From Clostridia bacterium (GTDB taxonomy: Bacteria > Bacillota > Clostridia > Christensenellales > Borkfalkiaceae): a stretch of 64,000 nucleotides of DNA. The notes beneath the pieces are model-generated. The model had not been told where the DNA came from, did not search any database, and saw only the letters and a list, made by a program, of their open reading frames with translations. The stretch is from NCBI GenBank assembly GCA_017463105.1, contig JAFTPU010000012.1:62001-126000 (forward strand), read 5' to 3'. Positions 1-8,596 of the stretch are shown piece after piece. Position 1 is the first letter of the stretch; the number at the start of each line of letters is the position of its first letter. The position numbers and the translations under genes are program-made.

Positions 1-44
1 TCGTATATTCCGTATAAATATACGTAACCGATCCGTCTGCATTA

Positions 45-96
45 AAGGGAAAAGAAGCGCCGATCGTTTGCGGGCGGAAAGCCCACCCATCGGCGC
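45..96 (-). terminator. Rho-independent terminator of lysS
   Basis: An 8-bp stem (GCGCCGAT with ATCGGCGC) lies just after the lysS stop on the minus strand. It is followed by a pyrimidine run (CTTCTTTTCCCTTT). Confidence 0.75.
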
Positions 97-103
97 GGTT
101 TCG

Positions 104-1612
104 TTATTTTTTCGGTTTCATCGTGGGGAAGAGGATAACGTCGCGGATCGTCGAGCTGTCGGTGAGCAGCATGACGAAACGGTCGAGCCCCATACCCAGC
201 CCGCCTGTGGGAGGCAGACCGTATTCGAGCGCGTTGATGAAATCGTCGTCCACCTGCGCGTCGTTGTTGCCCTTCGCGCGTTTCGCTTCGACCTGCTTGA
301 CCATACGCTGTTTCTGATCGATCGGGTCGTTGAGCTCCGAGAACGCATTGCCGTATTCGTGCCCGCAGATGAAGTATTCGAAACGCTCCGTAAACGCGGG
401 GTTCGAGGGCTTGCGTTTTGCAAGAGGGGAGTTTTCCACGGGATAATCGTAGATAACGGTGGGTTGGATCAGCTTGTCCTCCACGAACGCGTCGAACAGC
501 TCGATCAGCACCCAGCCCTTCGTCGCGTTTTCGTGCTCGAGCTCTACGCCGAGGGATTTCGCCGCCGCACGCGCGTCCTCGTCCGTCGCCCAATCGTTAT
601 AATCGACGCCCGCGTATTTTTTGACCGCTTCCGCCATGGTCATTCTCGTCCAATCGCCCATGTGGATCTCCGTGCCCTGATAAGTGATATCGAGCGTGCC
701 GCATACCTTGAGCGTGACCGTTTTGTACATATCCTCGATCATATCCATCATATCGAAATAATCGCTGTACGCTTCGTACATTTCGATCGTGGTGAACTCG
801 GGGTTGTGATAAGCGTCCATACCCTCGTTACGGAAAATTCTGCCGACTTCGTACACTCTGTCCATGCCGCCGACGATCAGGCGTTTTAAGAAAAGCTCCG
901 TTTCGATACGCATATACATATCGAGGTCGAGCGCGTTGTGATGCGTTTTGAAGGGTCTTGCGTCCGCGCCGATCTCGAGCGGCAACAAGGTGGGCGTGTC
1001 CACTTCGAGATACCCGCGATTATCCAAATAGTTGCGGATCTCTTTTAAGATCAGCGAACGCTTGCGGAAGGTGTCCTGCACGTCCTTGTTCATGATCAGA
1101 TCGAGATGGCGCAAGCGGTATTTCATGTCCTTGTCCTGCAAGCCGTTGTACTTTTCGGGCAGGGGCAGGAGGGACTTCGAAAGAAGGGTGAGCTCGGTAA
1201 CGTGCACCGAAACCTCGCCCGTCTGCGTTTTGAACACGAAGCCTTTGAATCCGAAAATATCGCCGATGTCGTAGTCTTTTTTATAAGACATATAGTTTTC
1301 CTCGCCGATATCCTGACGGGTCACGTAGATCTGGATCGAACCGCTTCTGTCCGCGACGTGAGAAAACGAGGCTTTGCCCATGATACGGCGGGACATCATG
1401 CGCCCTGCCATCACGACCGTCTTGCCCTCGTACGCTTCGAAATTGTTTTTGACCGTTTCCGAATCCGCGTCGACGGGATATTTTACCTGTTCGTAAGGAT
1501 TTTTGCCCTCCGAAACCAGCTTCGCCAGCTTTTCGCGGCGGATCCTCGCCTGTTCGATGAGCTGTTCTTCTTCGTTTACGCCCGCAGGCGCGTTCGTCTT
1601 GTTCTCTTGCAT
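104..1612 (-). CDS. lysS: Lysyl-tRNA synthetase, class II
   Basis: Charges tRNA-Lys with lysine in the cytoplasm. The 502-residue protein has the usual LysRS length. An N-terminal OB-fold anticodon-binding domain (about residues 45-150, with GRMMSRRIMGK) is followed by a class II catalytic core with motif 2 (FRNEGMDAYHNPEF) and motif 3 (GLGMGLDRFVML) near the C-terminus. I chose the ATG at 1612 because GAGAGGTT stands about 9 nt upstream; a longer in-frame extension has no ribosome binding site and does not resemble the family. greA lies 100 bp upstream on the same strand, a pairing seen in many Firmicutes, so the two may be co-transcribed. No T-box leader is visible. Confidence 0.97.
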   Translation of the reverse strand: MQENKTNAPAGVNEEEQLIEQARIRREKLAKLVSEGKNPYEQVKYPVDADSETVKNNFEAYEGKTVVMAGRMMSRRIMGKASFSHVADRSGSIQIYVTRQDIGEENYMSYKKDYDIGDIFGFKGFVFKTQTGEVSVHVTELTLLSKSLLPLPEKYNGLQDKDMKYRLRHLDLIMNKDVQDTFRKRSLILKEIRNYLDNRGYLEVDTPTLLPLEIGADARPFKTHHNALDLDMYMRIETELFLKRLIVGGMDRVYEVGRIFRNEGMDAYHNPEFTTIEMYEAYSDYFDMMDMIEDMYKTVTLKVCGTLDITYQGTEIHMGDWTRMTMAEAVKKYAGVDYNDWATDEDARAAAKSLGVELEHENATKGWVLIELFDAFVEDKLIQPTVIYDYPVENSPLAKRKPSNPAFTERFEYFICGHEYGNAFSELNDPIDQKQRMVKQVEAKRAKGNNDAQVDDDFINALEYGLPPTGGLGMGLDRFVMLLTDSSTIRDVILFPTMKPKK

Positions 1613-1666
1613 TTGTAGTAAACCTCTCGTGTACTGAAATGAAAATTTATAAATTTTACAATAATT

Positions 1667-1711
1667 GCAACCACAGGTTGCAACTTCACTTGCCACAAGG
1701 CAAACTTCACT
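1667..1711. repeat. Hairpin plus ACTTCACT intergenic repeat
   Basis: Two small hairpins (GCAACC/GGTTGC and TTGCC/GGCAA), each followed by AACTTCACT, lie between greA and lysS. Related AACTTCACTT units recur at about 25935-26025 before glnS. Confidence 0.5.
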
Positions 1712-1713
1712 GT

Positions 1714-2184
1714 TTAAAAGATTTCTTTAATGACCAGCTTGTATTCGCCGTCGGGCGCGTTGATCTTCACGACGTCGCCCACTTTATGCTTCAAAAGCGC
1801 CGCGCCGACGGGGGATTCGTTCGAAATCTTGTTCTCGATCGCGTTCGCTTCCGTCGAACCTGTGATCTCGTAAATTTCTTCCTCGTCCAGATCTTCGTCG
1901 TACACCTTCACCTTCGAGCCGATATGCACGGTGGTGTTGTCGTTGTTCTCTTCGAGAATGACCGCGTTCTTGATCTTGTAATCGAGCTCGGTGATCTCCA
2001 ATTCGTTCGCCGCCTGTTCGTTTCTCGCCGCGTCGTATTCCGCGTTTTCGGACAGGTCGCCGTGGCTCCTCGCCTCCGCGATACGTTCCACGATCTCCTG
2101 ACGTTTCACCGTCTGAAGATACGTAAGCTTTTCCTTTGCCTCATCATAACCCTTTTGCGTCATAATATACTGCTGTTCAGCCAT
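1714..2184 (-). CDS. greA: Transcription elongation factor GreA
   Basis: Rescues backtracked RNA polymerase by stimulating cleavage of the 3' end of the nascent RNA. The 156-residue protein has the standard GreA length and two-domain layout: an N-terminal antiparallel coiled coil (about residues 1-77, with acidic residues at the tip) and a C-terminal FKBP-like domain containing the conserved ESPVGAALLKHKVGD stretch. AAAGGAG stands 6 nt before the ATG. A consensus promoter at 2337-2365 would give a leader of about 145 nt. lysS follows downstream. Confidence 0.96.
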   Translation of the reverse strand: MAEQQYIMTQKGYDEAKEKLTYLQTVKRQEIVERIAEARSHGDLSENAEYDAARNEQAANELEITELDYKIKNAVILEENNDNTTVHIGSKVKVYDEDLDEEEIYEITGSTEANAIENKISNESPVGAALLKHKVGDVVKINAPDGEYKLVIKEIF

Positions 2185-2336
2185 AAAAACTCCTTTCGTT
2201 CCGTCCGTTTTATATTTTGGAAGCCGCTTTCCCGCCTTTTACCCTTACCGCACGAGAAAAAAGCCGCCGAATGACGGAGCGTTAAAAATCCGCCGCGACC
2301 TTCTTTTGTAGAGCCACGGCGTTTACATCGTTCATC

Positions 2337-2365
2337 ATTATATATTATTTTTTTCGCTTTGTCAA
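2337..2365 (-). promoter_or_regulatory. Sigma-A type promoter of greA (lysS)
   Basis: On the minus strand TTGACA (2360-2365) and TATAAT (2337-2342) are separated by exactly 17 bp. Transcription should begin near 2330. Confidence 0.8.
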
Positions 2366-2447
2366 TGCTTTTTGCGCCATTTCACAAGAATTTCGCTTTC
2401 TTTTCTTATAAAAAGCGGATAAGTTCCGTTTTTTCCCGATCGCGCGC

Positions 2448-3617
2448 TTATTTTTCTTGCGAAAGGAACGCCGCCATACGGTCGAACGCCTCCGAAAGCG
2501 CGTTCATGCTCGTCGCGTACGAAAGGCGTACGTTGTTCTCGCCGAATTGTCCGAACGCATTGCCGGGCACCACCGCCACCTTGTGCGTTTTCAGAAGTCG
2601 ATCGGCGAACGTTTCGCTGTTCATGCCCGTCGATCTCACGGACGGGAACGCGTAAAACGCGCCCTGCGGCTCGAAACAATGCAAGCCGATCTCGCGCAGG
2701 GAATGGAGCACGAATTTACGGCGCTTATCGTACGAATCGCGCATTTCCTCCACTGTCGAGAAGCCGTCGGAAAGTCCGTCCTTGAGCGCCTCGATCGCCG
2801 CGTATTGCGACGTGATGGGCGCGCAGAGCATACCGTATTGGTGGATTTTGAACATCGCGTCGTCGATCTCGGCGGGCGCACAGGCAAAGCCCAGACGCCA
2901 GCCCGTCATGGCGAACGCCTTCGAAAAACCGCCGATGTACACCGTCCGTTCTTTCATGCCCGGGAGGGAAGCGATACTCGCGTGCTTTTTCCCGTAGGTC
3001 AGTTCGGCGTAAATTTCGTCCGTGATCACCAAAAGATCGTGTTTTACGATCACCTGCGCGATCGCTTGCAGCTGCTCCGCCGTCATGATCGCGCCCGTGG
3101 GATTGTTGGGATAGGTAAGAATGATCGCTTTCGTCTTGTCCGTGATCGCCTTTTCGAGATACGCGGGCTTTAAAACGAAATTATCCTCCTCGCGGCACTC
3201 GACGTGCACGGGCGTGCCGTCCGACATTGAAACGAGCGGAGCGTAGGAAACGTACGCGGGGTCGGGGATCAGGATCTCGTCGCCGCGCTCCACACAGGCG
3301 CGGAGCGCAAGGTCGATCGCCTCGCTGCCGCCTACCGTGACAAGGATATGTTTCGGGTCGTAATCGAGCGAAAAACGCTCGGAAAGATAACGGGAGATCA
3401 GCTCCAAAAGGGCGGGCAGACCGCGGTTGCCCGTATACTGCGTATAGCCGCGTTGGATAGAGGTGATCGCGGCGGAACGGACTTTCCACGGCGTGACGAA
3501 ATCGGGCTCGCCGACGCCGAGGGAGATCGCGCCCTCCGTCTCCCGTACGATATCGAAGAATTTCCGAATACCGCTCGGTTGTAGCATTTTCGCTTTTTTA
3601 TTGACAAAATCGCGCAT
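2448..3617 (-). CDS. PLP-dependent class I/II aminotransferase
   Basis: Fold-type I aminotransferase of the aspartate/aromatic amino acid group, 389 residues. Visible motifs are the substrate-binding YPNNPTG, the DEIYAEL stretch with the PLP-binding aspartate, and SKAFAMTGWRLG with the Schiff-base lysine (about residue 236). The exact substrate cannot be read from sequence; aromatic amino acid or N-acetyl-diaminopimelate transaminases are the nearest families. AGGAAG precedes the ATG. It starts 15 nt after the end of the Lrp/AsnC regulator gene on the same strand, so the regulator probably senses a substrate or product of this enzyme. Confidence 0.9.
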   Translation of the reverse strand: MRDFVNKKAKMLQPSGIRKFFDIVRETEGAISLGVGEPDFVTPWKVRSAAITSIQRGYTQYTGNRGLPALLELISRYLSERFSLDYDPKHILVTVGGSEAIDLALRACVERGDEILIPDPAYVSYAPLVSMSDGTPVHVECREEDNFVLKPAYLEKAITDKTKAIILTYPNNPTGAIMTAEQLQAIAQVIVKHDLLVITDEIYAELTYGKKHASIASLPGMKERTVYIGGFSKAFAMTGWRLGFACAPAEIDDAMFKIHQYGMLCAPITSQYAAIEALKDGLSDGFSTVEEMRDSYDKRRKFVLHSLREIGLHCFEPQGAFYAFPSVRSTGMNSETFADRLLKTHKVAVVPGNAFGQFGENNVRLSYATSMNALSEAFDRMAAFLSQEK

Positions 3618-3632
3618 AACAAAACTTCCTTT

Positions 3633-4124
3633 TTACGCTTGCACGGACAAACGGTAGTCCGCGTCCGCTTTTTCCGTGACGACGCCTTCGATCTTATATT
3701 TTTTCAAAATGAAGTGCGTTGCCGTGCTCATAACGCCGTCGAAGGTGGAAATGCGTTCGGAAACGAAGCGCGAGACCTGTTGCAGCGATCTGTCCTCGAT
3801 GAAAACGGCGAGGTCGTACGCGCCGCTCATAAGATATACCGATTTGACCTCGGGGAAGGAGGCGATCTGTCGGGCGATGCCGTCGAAGCCCTCCTTTTTC
3901 TTGGGGGTAACCTTCACTTCGATGAGTGCGGAAACGAGCGAATCGTCCGCTTTTTCGTCGTTGACGATCGCCGTATATTTCACGATAACGCCGCTTTTTT
4001 CCATGTCGCGTATGGCGTTTTTCACCGTCTCCTCGTCGACGGAAAGCATCGCCGCGATCTTTTTCGGCGCGATCCTCGCGTCGTCGTTCAGTACGTTTAA
4101 AATGTCCTTTTCCAAAGCCGTCAT
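3633..4124 (-). CDS. Lrp/AsnC family transcriptional regulator
   Basis: A 163-residue DNA-binding regulator with an N-terminal winged helix (about residues 1-60, LEKDILNVLNDDARI) and a C-terminal RAM ligand-binding domain that forms octamers and binds amino acids. I chose the ATG at 4124, preceded by GGGAGAA; the N-terminal sequence then matches the family start. It directly precedes the aminotransferase gene with a 15-nt gap, so the two form an operon that is probably amino-acid responsive. Confidence 0.92.
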   Translation of the reverse strand: MTALEKDILNVLNDDARIAPKKIAAMLSVDEETVKNAIRDMEKSGVIVKYTAIVNDEKADDSLVSALIEVKVTPKKKEGFDGIARQIASFPEVKSVYLMSGAYDLAVFIEDRSLQQVSRFVSERISTFDGVMSTATHFILKKYKIEGVVTEKADADYRLSVQA

Positions 4125-4140
4125 AATTTTTCTCCCGATT

Positions 4141-4395
4141 TTAATACAGATTTTCCAAAAACAAATGATCGTACCCGAGGCTTTCCACAAAGTCGCGGGC
4201 GATGAATTTTACGTGGTTGAATTTCGCAAAGTTGAAAATATGCGTTTTTGTCAATACGGGCGTGGGGATATCCAGCTCGTGACAAATGTCCGTCAGGTAA
4301 TCGAAAAAGTGCGAATACGTCAGCTTTTCCTTGTTTTCGTATACGTATTGTTTGCGGATCCTGCCGTCCGTCATCAGCTTTGCCCAAATTCTCAT
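4141..4395 (-). CDS. Conserved small hypothetical protein
   Basis: An 84-residue soluble protein beginning MRIWAKLMTDGRI. I do not recognise a named domain; short proteins of this kind occur in other Clostridia. It lies 16 nt upstream of the Lrp/AsnC gene on the same strand and probably heads that operon. No ribosome binding site precedes the ATG at 4395. Instead a promoter -10 box ends 6 nt before it, so the message is predicted to be leaderless. An internal ATG at 4374 is an alternative start. Confidence 0.65.
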   Translation of the reverse strand: MRIWAKLMTDGRIRKQYVYENKEKLTYSHFFDYLTDICHELDIPTPVLTKTHIFNFAKFNHVKFIARDFVESLGYDHLFLENLY

Positions 4396-4401
4396 ATCCG
4401 T

Positions 4402-4430
4402 ATTATACACTAACGGTCGAAAAAAGTAAA
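4402..4430 (-). promoter_or_regulatory. Promoter predicted to give a leaderless mRNA
   Basis: TTTACT (4425-4430) and TATAAT (4402-4407) are 17 bp apart on the minus strand. The -10 box ends 6 nt before the ATG at 4395, which places the transcription start at or next to the start codon. Confidence 0.65.
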
Positions 4431-4631
4431 CCGTTTGAGCGGAATTTTCTCGCTTTTTTCCTTTTTGATTCCGTCATAACCCCCGTTTTTTCCGCATACG
4501 ATAAATCATCGACGGCGCGGCTTGACCCCGCAAGGCGTCGCGGAATACGTTTTCTACAAAACAGGACGAAATTCGCGCGTTTCCCCGAAATTTCGATAAA
4601 ATCAAACTGCTATTATGGAGGTAACGGAAAA

Positions 4632-5426
4632 ATGACTCGCCGCGAAAAACGAAAGGAACTTATCGCAAGGATCGCCATCGTGCTTTCGCTGATCGTCGCG
4701 GGGCTCGCCACCATTTTCGTGCCCGTGTACACGGTCAAAACGTATACCGAACGGCAAGCGGTTTCCGCGCTCGCCGTTCGCCGCTCCCTGCCCATCTATT
4801 CCGTTGCCACGGAAGAGAAGAAGGTAGCGATCAGCTTCGATTGCGCATGGGGCGTCGAATATACCGACAAGCTCCTCGATATCATGCAGAAAAACGGCGT
4901 GCGCTGTACCTTTTTCGCCGTGCAGTTTTGGGTGGAAAAGTATCCCGAATACGCGCAGAAGATCGTCGACGCGGGACACGAGCTGGGCACGCACAGCCGT
5001 ACCCATTCGTACATGAGCAAGCTTTCGGAGGCGGAGATCCGCGACGAACTCAAGACCTCTGCGGAGGCGATCGAAAAAGCGACGGGTCAGAAAACCAATC
5101 TCTTTCGCGCCCCGTACGGCGATTACGACGATCTTTTGATCGATACGGCGCAATCGATGGGTTTATATACGATACAGTGGGACGTCGACTCGCTCGACTG
5201 GAAAAATCTCTCCGCGACGGAGATCGCGCTCCGTATCGTCAACGGCGCGAAAAACGGGTCGATCATTCTTTGTCACAATAACGGCTTGCATACTGCGGAA
5301 GCGCTTCCGATGATCTTTTCCACGTTGCAAAACCGCGGGTACGAATTCGTTCCCATCGGCGAGCTGATCTATAAAGAAAACTACTCGATCGACGTAAACG
5401 GGAAACAACACAAAGCAGGGGCTTAA
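4632..5426 (+). CDS. Polysaccharide deacetylase, PdaB-like
   Basis: A membrane-anchored NodB-family carbohydrate esterase of 264 residues. One N-terminal transmembrane anchor (about residues 11-33) precedes a catalytic domain with the metal-site aspartate in ISFDCAWG, the HSRTH zinc histidines, RAPYGD and a C-terminal LCHNNGLHT motif. The FDCAWG form of motif 1 is typical of the PdaB/YbaN group, which acts on spore cortex peptidoglycan, so a sporulation role is likely. GGAGG stands 8 nt before the ATG at 4632; longer upstream in-frame reading is non-coding. The next gene follows after 86 nt. Confidence 0.88.
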   Translation: MTRREKRKELIARIAIVLSLIVAGLATIFVPVYTVKTYTERQAVSALAVRRSLPIYSVATEEKKVAISFDCAWGVEYTDKLLDIMQKNGVRCTFFAVQFWVEKYPEYAQKIVDAGHELGTHSRTHSYMSKLSEAEIRDELKTSAEAIEKATGQKTNLFRAPYGDYDDLLIDTAQSMGLYTIQWDVDSLDWKNLSATEIALRIVNGAKNGSIILCHNNGLHTAEALPMIFSTLQNRGYEFVPIGELIYKENYSIDVNGKQHKAGA

Positions 5427-5512
5427 CAGCGTTTCAACGCGTACATGGTATGCCCGTTTTAACAAAACAAGCAAATAAAAAATTATTACATATTACGATA
5501 CGGAGGTATTTT

Positions 5513-6217
5513 ATGAATTACGTTACGGAAAAAAACAACAAGGTCTACGTTATGGGTGAAATCGTGAGCGACGCGAGGTTCTCTCACGAGGTGTACGGAG
5601 AGGGATTTTACGAATTTTACGTGCGCGTGATGCGCCTTTCGGGACAGGCAGACGTTCTGCCCGTCACCCTTTCCGAAAGATTGATACAGGGCGCGATGCT
5701 CTGTAAGGGCAAAACGATTTGCGCGCTCGGTCAATTCAGAAGCTATAATAAAATAGAAAACGGCAAGTCGCGTCTGATGCTCACCGTATTCGTTCGCGAG
5801 CTCCTCGAAGAATTACCGGGAAAAAACCCCAACAGCATACTTTTGAGCGGCTATATCTGCAAGCCGCCCGTGTACCGCACGACTCCGTTCAATCGCGAGA
5901 TCGCCGACGTGCTGATCGCCGTCAATCGCGCGTACAACAAATCGGACTATATCCCCTGTATCGCATGGGGGCGGAACGCGCGGTTCGTGAAAAACCTCGG
6001 CGTGGGCGACCGTATCGCCGTTTCGGGACGTATCCAAAGCCGCGAATACCAAAAAAAGCTTTCGGAAACGGAAGTGAAAACGATGACGGCGTACGAGGTC
6101 TCGGTGTCGAAGCTGGCGGCGTTCGACGCGGGCGAGGATTTCGATATCGACAGCGAATTCGATTTATACACGCTTCAAAATAAGGAACAACCCGTCGCGG
6201 CAAGCGCGGAATATTAA
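5513..6217 (+). CDS. Single-stranded-DNA-binding-like protein with two OB folds
   Basis: A 234-residue protein that appears to hold two SSB-type OB folds in tandem (about residues 8-95 and 105-205). The second contains the SSB-like phrase CIAWGRNARFVKNLGVGDRIAVSGRIQSREY. It lacks the long acidic tail of replicative SSB and ends with a short acidic stretch, so it is probably an accessory ssDNA-binding protein, not the main SSB. CGGAGG precedes the ATG, and a strong terminator follows the gene. Confidence 0.75.
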   Translation: MNYVTEKNNKVYVMGEIVSDARFSHEVYGEGFYEFYVRVMRLSGQADVLPVTLSERLIQGAMLCKGKTICALGQFRSYNKIENGKSRLMLTVFVRELLEELPGKNPNSILLSGYICKPPVYRTTPFNREIADVLIAVNRAYNKSDYIPCIAWGRNARFVKNLGVGDRIAVSGRIQSREYQKKLSETEVKTMTAYEVSVSKLAAFDAGEDFDIDSEFDLYTLQNKEQPVAASAEY

Positions 6218-6223
6218 AAGAGG

Positions 6224-6252
6224 ACCCACCCGATCAAGCGGGTGGGTTTTTC
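6224..6252 (+). terminator. Rho-independent terminator
   Basis: A 9-bp stem ACCCACCCG/CGGGTGGGT with a 6-nt loop is followed by TTTTT. The stop codon of the convergent transporter gene lies inside the hairpin. Confidence 0.9.
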
Positions 6253-7169
6253 CGACTTTTCCGATGCTTCCGCGCCGTGAGGAAATATTTAAGCACCGCC
6301 GCGCCGATGATGATCGCGTACCCGATAAAGCTGAAAAGATCGGGTATTTCCGAAAAGAGGAGCAAGCCCCAAAGCGCGGCGAACAGTACTTGCGAATAGT
6401 CGTATACGGAAATTTCCTTTGCGGGCGCGCGGGAATACGCCGCCGTGACGGAGAATTGCGCGCAGCTTGCCGCACAGCCCGCAAGCAGCAGAAACAATAT
6501 CTGCGGGGTCGTCATCGGCTGAAAGTCGGCGATCGTGAACGGCAACACGGCGAGGCAGGAAAACGCCGAGAAAAAGAACACGATAAACGCCGTGCGCTCG
6601 CCCCTGCCGCCCAGATAATGCACGAACGTATACGCAAGCCCCGCGCCCAAGCCGCCTAAAACGCCGAGGAGAGCGGGCGCGCTCCGCACGATATCGAGCG
6701 AGGGTTTTACAACGAACAATGCGCCGCCGAAAGCGACGAAAACGAAGATCCAATCGAGCGGGGAAGCCTTTTCTTTGAGGAACAACGCCGAAAAAACGAT
6801 CGAGAAAAAGGGCGCGAGTTTGTTTAAAATGGACGCGTCGGCAACGTTCATATGATCGATGGCGTAGAAATTGCATACGATCCCGACCGTGCCCGCGACG
6901 GACCGCGCGAGAAGGGCGGGAAGCGAGCCCTTGCGCATTTTTAGTGAGCCGCTTTTTAAAAGAAGGACGAACGCGACCAAGGCGGCGACGAGGTTTCGGA
7001 AAAAGGACTTCTGAAAGGTGGGAAGATCTCCCGCAAGACGCACGAACACGCTCATCAGCGCAAAAAAGAACGCCGAAAGGATAATATAAACGACGCCCAA
7101 AAAACGCTTGCTTTTCTTTTGCGGCGTTTCGGGAGCGGAGTCGTTGAGTTGTTCGCGTAATTCGTCCAT
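6234..7169 (-). CDS. DMT-superfamily transporter with two EamA domains
   Basis: An inner-membrane drug/metabolite transporter of 311 residues. After a polar N-terminal tail of about 22 residues come ten hydrophobic segments in two EamA repeats of five (first about 25-155, second about 165-300). The substrate cannot be predicted. No Shine-Dalgarno sequence precedes the ATG at 7169; TATAAT ends 6 nt upstream, so the transcript is probably leaderless. The 3' end overlaps the terminator hairpin of the convergent gene. Confidence 0.88.
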   Translation of the reverse strand: MDELREQLNDSAPETPQKKSKRFLGVVYIILSAFFFALMSVFVRLAGDLPTFQKSFFRNLVAALVAFVLLLKSGSLKMRKGSLPALLARSVAGTVGIVCNFYAIDHMNVADASILNKLAPFFSIVFSALFLKEKASPLDWIFVFVAFGGALFVVKPSLDIVRSAPALLGVLGGLGAGLAYTFVHYLGGRGERTAFIVFFFSAFSCLAVLPFTIADFQPMTTPQILFLLLAGCAASCAQFSVTAAYSRAPAKEISVYDYSQVLFAALWGLLLFSEIPDLFSFIGYAIIIGAAVLKYFLTARKHRKSRKNPPA

Positions 7170-7175
7170 ATTGCT

Positions 7176-7204
7176 ATTATACGCTTTTTCGGAAAAAAAG
7201 TAAA
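7176..7204 (-). promoter_or_regulatory. Promoter of the DMT transporter, predicted leaderless
   Basis: TTTACT (7199-7204), a 17-bp spacer and TATAAT (7176-7181) stand 6 nt before the ATG. The layout is the same as at 4402-4430. Confidence 0.7.
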
Positions 7205-7232
7205 CGAAAACCGACTGCTTACACAGTCGGTT
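7203..7232 (-). terminator. Terminator of rplU-rpmA
   Basis: A 9-bp stem (AACCGACTG/CAGTCGGTT) downstream of rpmA is followed on the minus strand by TTTTCGTTTACTTTTTTT. It abuts the -35 box of the next transcription unit. Confidence 0.75.
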
Positions 7233-7249
7233 TGTCTTTGTTTTTAAGC

Positions 7250-7534
7250 TTATTGCGCGTCCGCTACGGGATAAACGCTTGCTTTTTTCTTGTCTTTGCC
7301 CATTCTTTCATACCGAACTACGCCGTCCACAAGAGCGAAAAGGGTGTCGTCTTTGCCGATACCGACGTTCGCGCCGGGGTGGATCTTCGTACCTCTCTGA
7401 CGGACGAGAATGTTACCCGCGAGAACGGATTGACCGTCGCTGCGCTTCGTACCGAGGCGTTTCGCCTCGCTGTCTCTGCCGTTGTGGGAGGAACCGGTAC
7501 CTTTCTTATGAGCGAACAAACGAATAAAAATCAT
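7250..7534 (-). CDS. rpmA: 50S ribosomal protein L27
   Basis: Ribosomal protein L27, 94 residues, located at the peptidyl-transferase centre. The core starts at [15 protein letters not shown] and contains the family stretch [24 protein letters not shown] short N-terminal extension (MIFIRLF) precedes it; in Firmicutes such an extension is removed by the protease Prp before L27 enters the ribosome. AAGGAG precedes the ATG. rplU lies 55 bp upstream, but the prp gene that usually sits between rplU and rpmA is absent. Confidence 0.97.
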   Translation of the reverse strand: MIFIRLFAHKKGTGSSHNGRDSEAKRLGTKRSDGQSVLAGNILVRQRGTKIHPGANVGIGKDDTLFALVDGVVRYERMGKDKKKASVYPVADAQ

Positions 7535-7589
7535 TTTTCTTTCTCCTTAATTCGAAATTTCTCCGCGTTGCAAATCAACGCCGTTGCAA

Positions 7590-7895
7590 TTAAAGCTCGA
7601 TTTTTTCGATCTTTACTGCGGTGAAGGGCTGTCTGTGACCCTGCTTTTTACGCTCGTTCTTCTTGGCTTTATACTTGAAAACGATAATTTTCTTCGCCTT
7701 GTCCTGCTTAACGACCGTAGCGGTAACCTTTGCCGAAGCGACTTCCGCGCCCGCTTTGATACCGTTCTCGTCGGAAACCATAAGCACTTTGAAGGAAACC
7801 GCGTCGCCTTCGTTCGCCGCGAGTTTCTCTACGCGTACGACGTCGCCTTCCGCAACCTTATACTGCTTGTTTCCGTTATCGATGATAGCGTACAT
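7590..7895 (-). CDS. rplU: 50S ribosomal protein L21
   Basis: Ribosomal protein L21, 101 residues. It starts with the family signature [14 protein letters not shown] and carries the basic C-terminal part [15 protein letters not shown] that contacts 23S rRNA. GAGGAGG stands about 8 nt before the ATG. First gene of the rplU-rpmA operon, with its own promoter about 115 nt upstream. Confidence 0.97.
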   Translation of the reverse strand: MYAIIDNGNKQYKVAEGDVVRVEKLAANEGDAVSFKVLMVSDENGIKAGAEVASAKVTATVVKQDKAKKIIVFKYKAKKNERKKQGHRQPFTAVKIEKIEL

Positions 7896-8041
7896 AAAGT
7901 TTTTACCTCCTCTTTCCAGTCTCGAAGAATATCCAAGGCGCGCTTATCTTCAAGGCAAAATCCTTAATTTTAAGCGACTTAAAAAAGCCCGTTTCTATCG
8001 GCTCGGGTATTACTATACCATATTTTAATGGAAGCCGTCAA
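7896..8041 (-). promoter_or_regulatory. Promoter and 5' leader of rplU
   Basis: TTGACG (8036-8041) and TATAGT (8012-8017) are 18 bp apart, with an extended TGG before the -10 box. The leader of about 110 nt contains a short CCCG/CGGG hairpin followed by CTTTTTT, which could be an L21-type autoregulatory leader with an attenuator. I infer the attenuator from its position; the stem is short. Confidence 0.55.
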
Positions 8042-8121
8042 GCATTTTTGCGCCGTTTTTTAATTTTTTTGTATATCCCGAAAAGAAAAAAGCCACGCTA
8101 AAAGAAAAAGGAGAAATAAAA

Positions 8122-8562
8122 ATGGAAAAAACTAAAAAAGCTGAAGAAGTTTTGGCGGAAATATACAGGAACGCACAGCTTGCGTTGCAATCTATTGCAG
8201 ATATCACCCCGCAGGTGGACGACGAGGAAGTAAAAGCGGAGCTTTCCGCCCAGCACGAAGCGTACGAGGGCTTTTCCGCCCGCGCGGCGATGATCGCCAA
8301 AGACAGAAATATCGAATTGAAGGAGCCGAATCCGTTCAAAAAGGCGATGATGTGGGGCTCGATCAAAATGAGTTCGATGTCGGACAATTCCCGCTCGCAC
8401 ATTGCGGATATGATGGTGCAGGGCACGGTGATGGGGATCACGGCGCTTCGCACTTCAGCGGGCGATATCGAGCCCGACGGCGCGGACGAAGTGTACGCGC
8501 TTCTCGACGAAATGATCAAAACGGAAGAACAGTTCGAGAAAAAGTGGAAGGAATACCTTTAA
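8122..8562 (+). CDS. Small helical protein of unknown function
   Basis: A 146-residue, acidic, almost wholly alpha-helical protein with no signal peptide or membrane segment. The pattern of about four amphipathic helices (residues 1-30, 36-62, 72-110, 120-146) suggests a four-helix bundle of ferritin-like size, but no metal-ligand pattern is clear, so I do not assign a function. AAAGGAG precedes the ATG. It is a single-gene unit diverging from rplU. Confidence 0.75.
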   Translation: MEKTKKAEEVLAEIYRNAQLALQSIADITPQVDDEEVKAELSAQHEAYEGFSARAAMIAKDRNIELKEPNPFKKAMMWGSIKMSSMSDNSRSHIADMMVQGTVMGITALRTSAGDIEPDGADEVYALLDEMIKTEEQFEKKWKEYL

Positions 8563-8596
8563 ATAAATGCAAAATGCAAAAAGCAGAATGCAAAAT

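Noticed and set aside
68..889. Long rightward ORF opposite lysS
   Set aside because: It is a shadow of lysS codon usage, with no ribosome binding site or family features; the same holds for similar antisense frames over tig, clpX, fhs and glnS.
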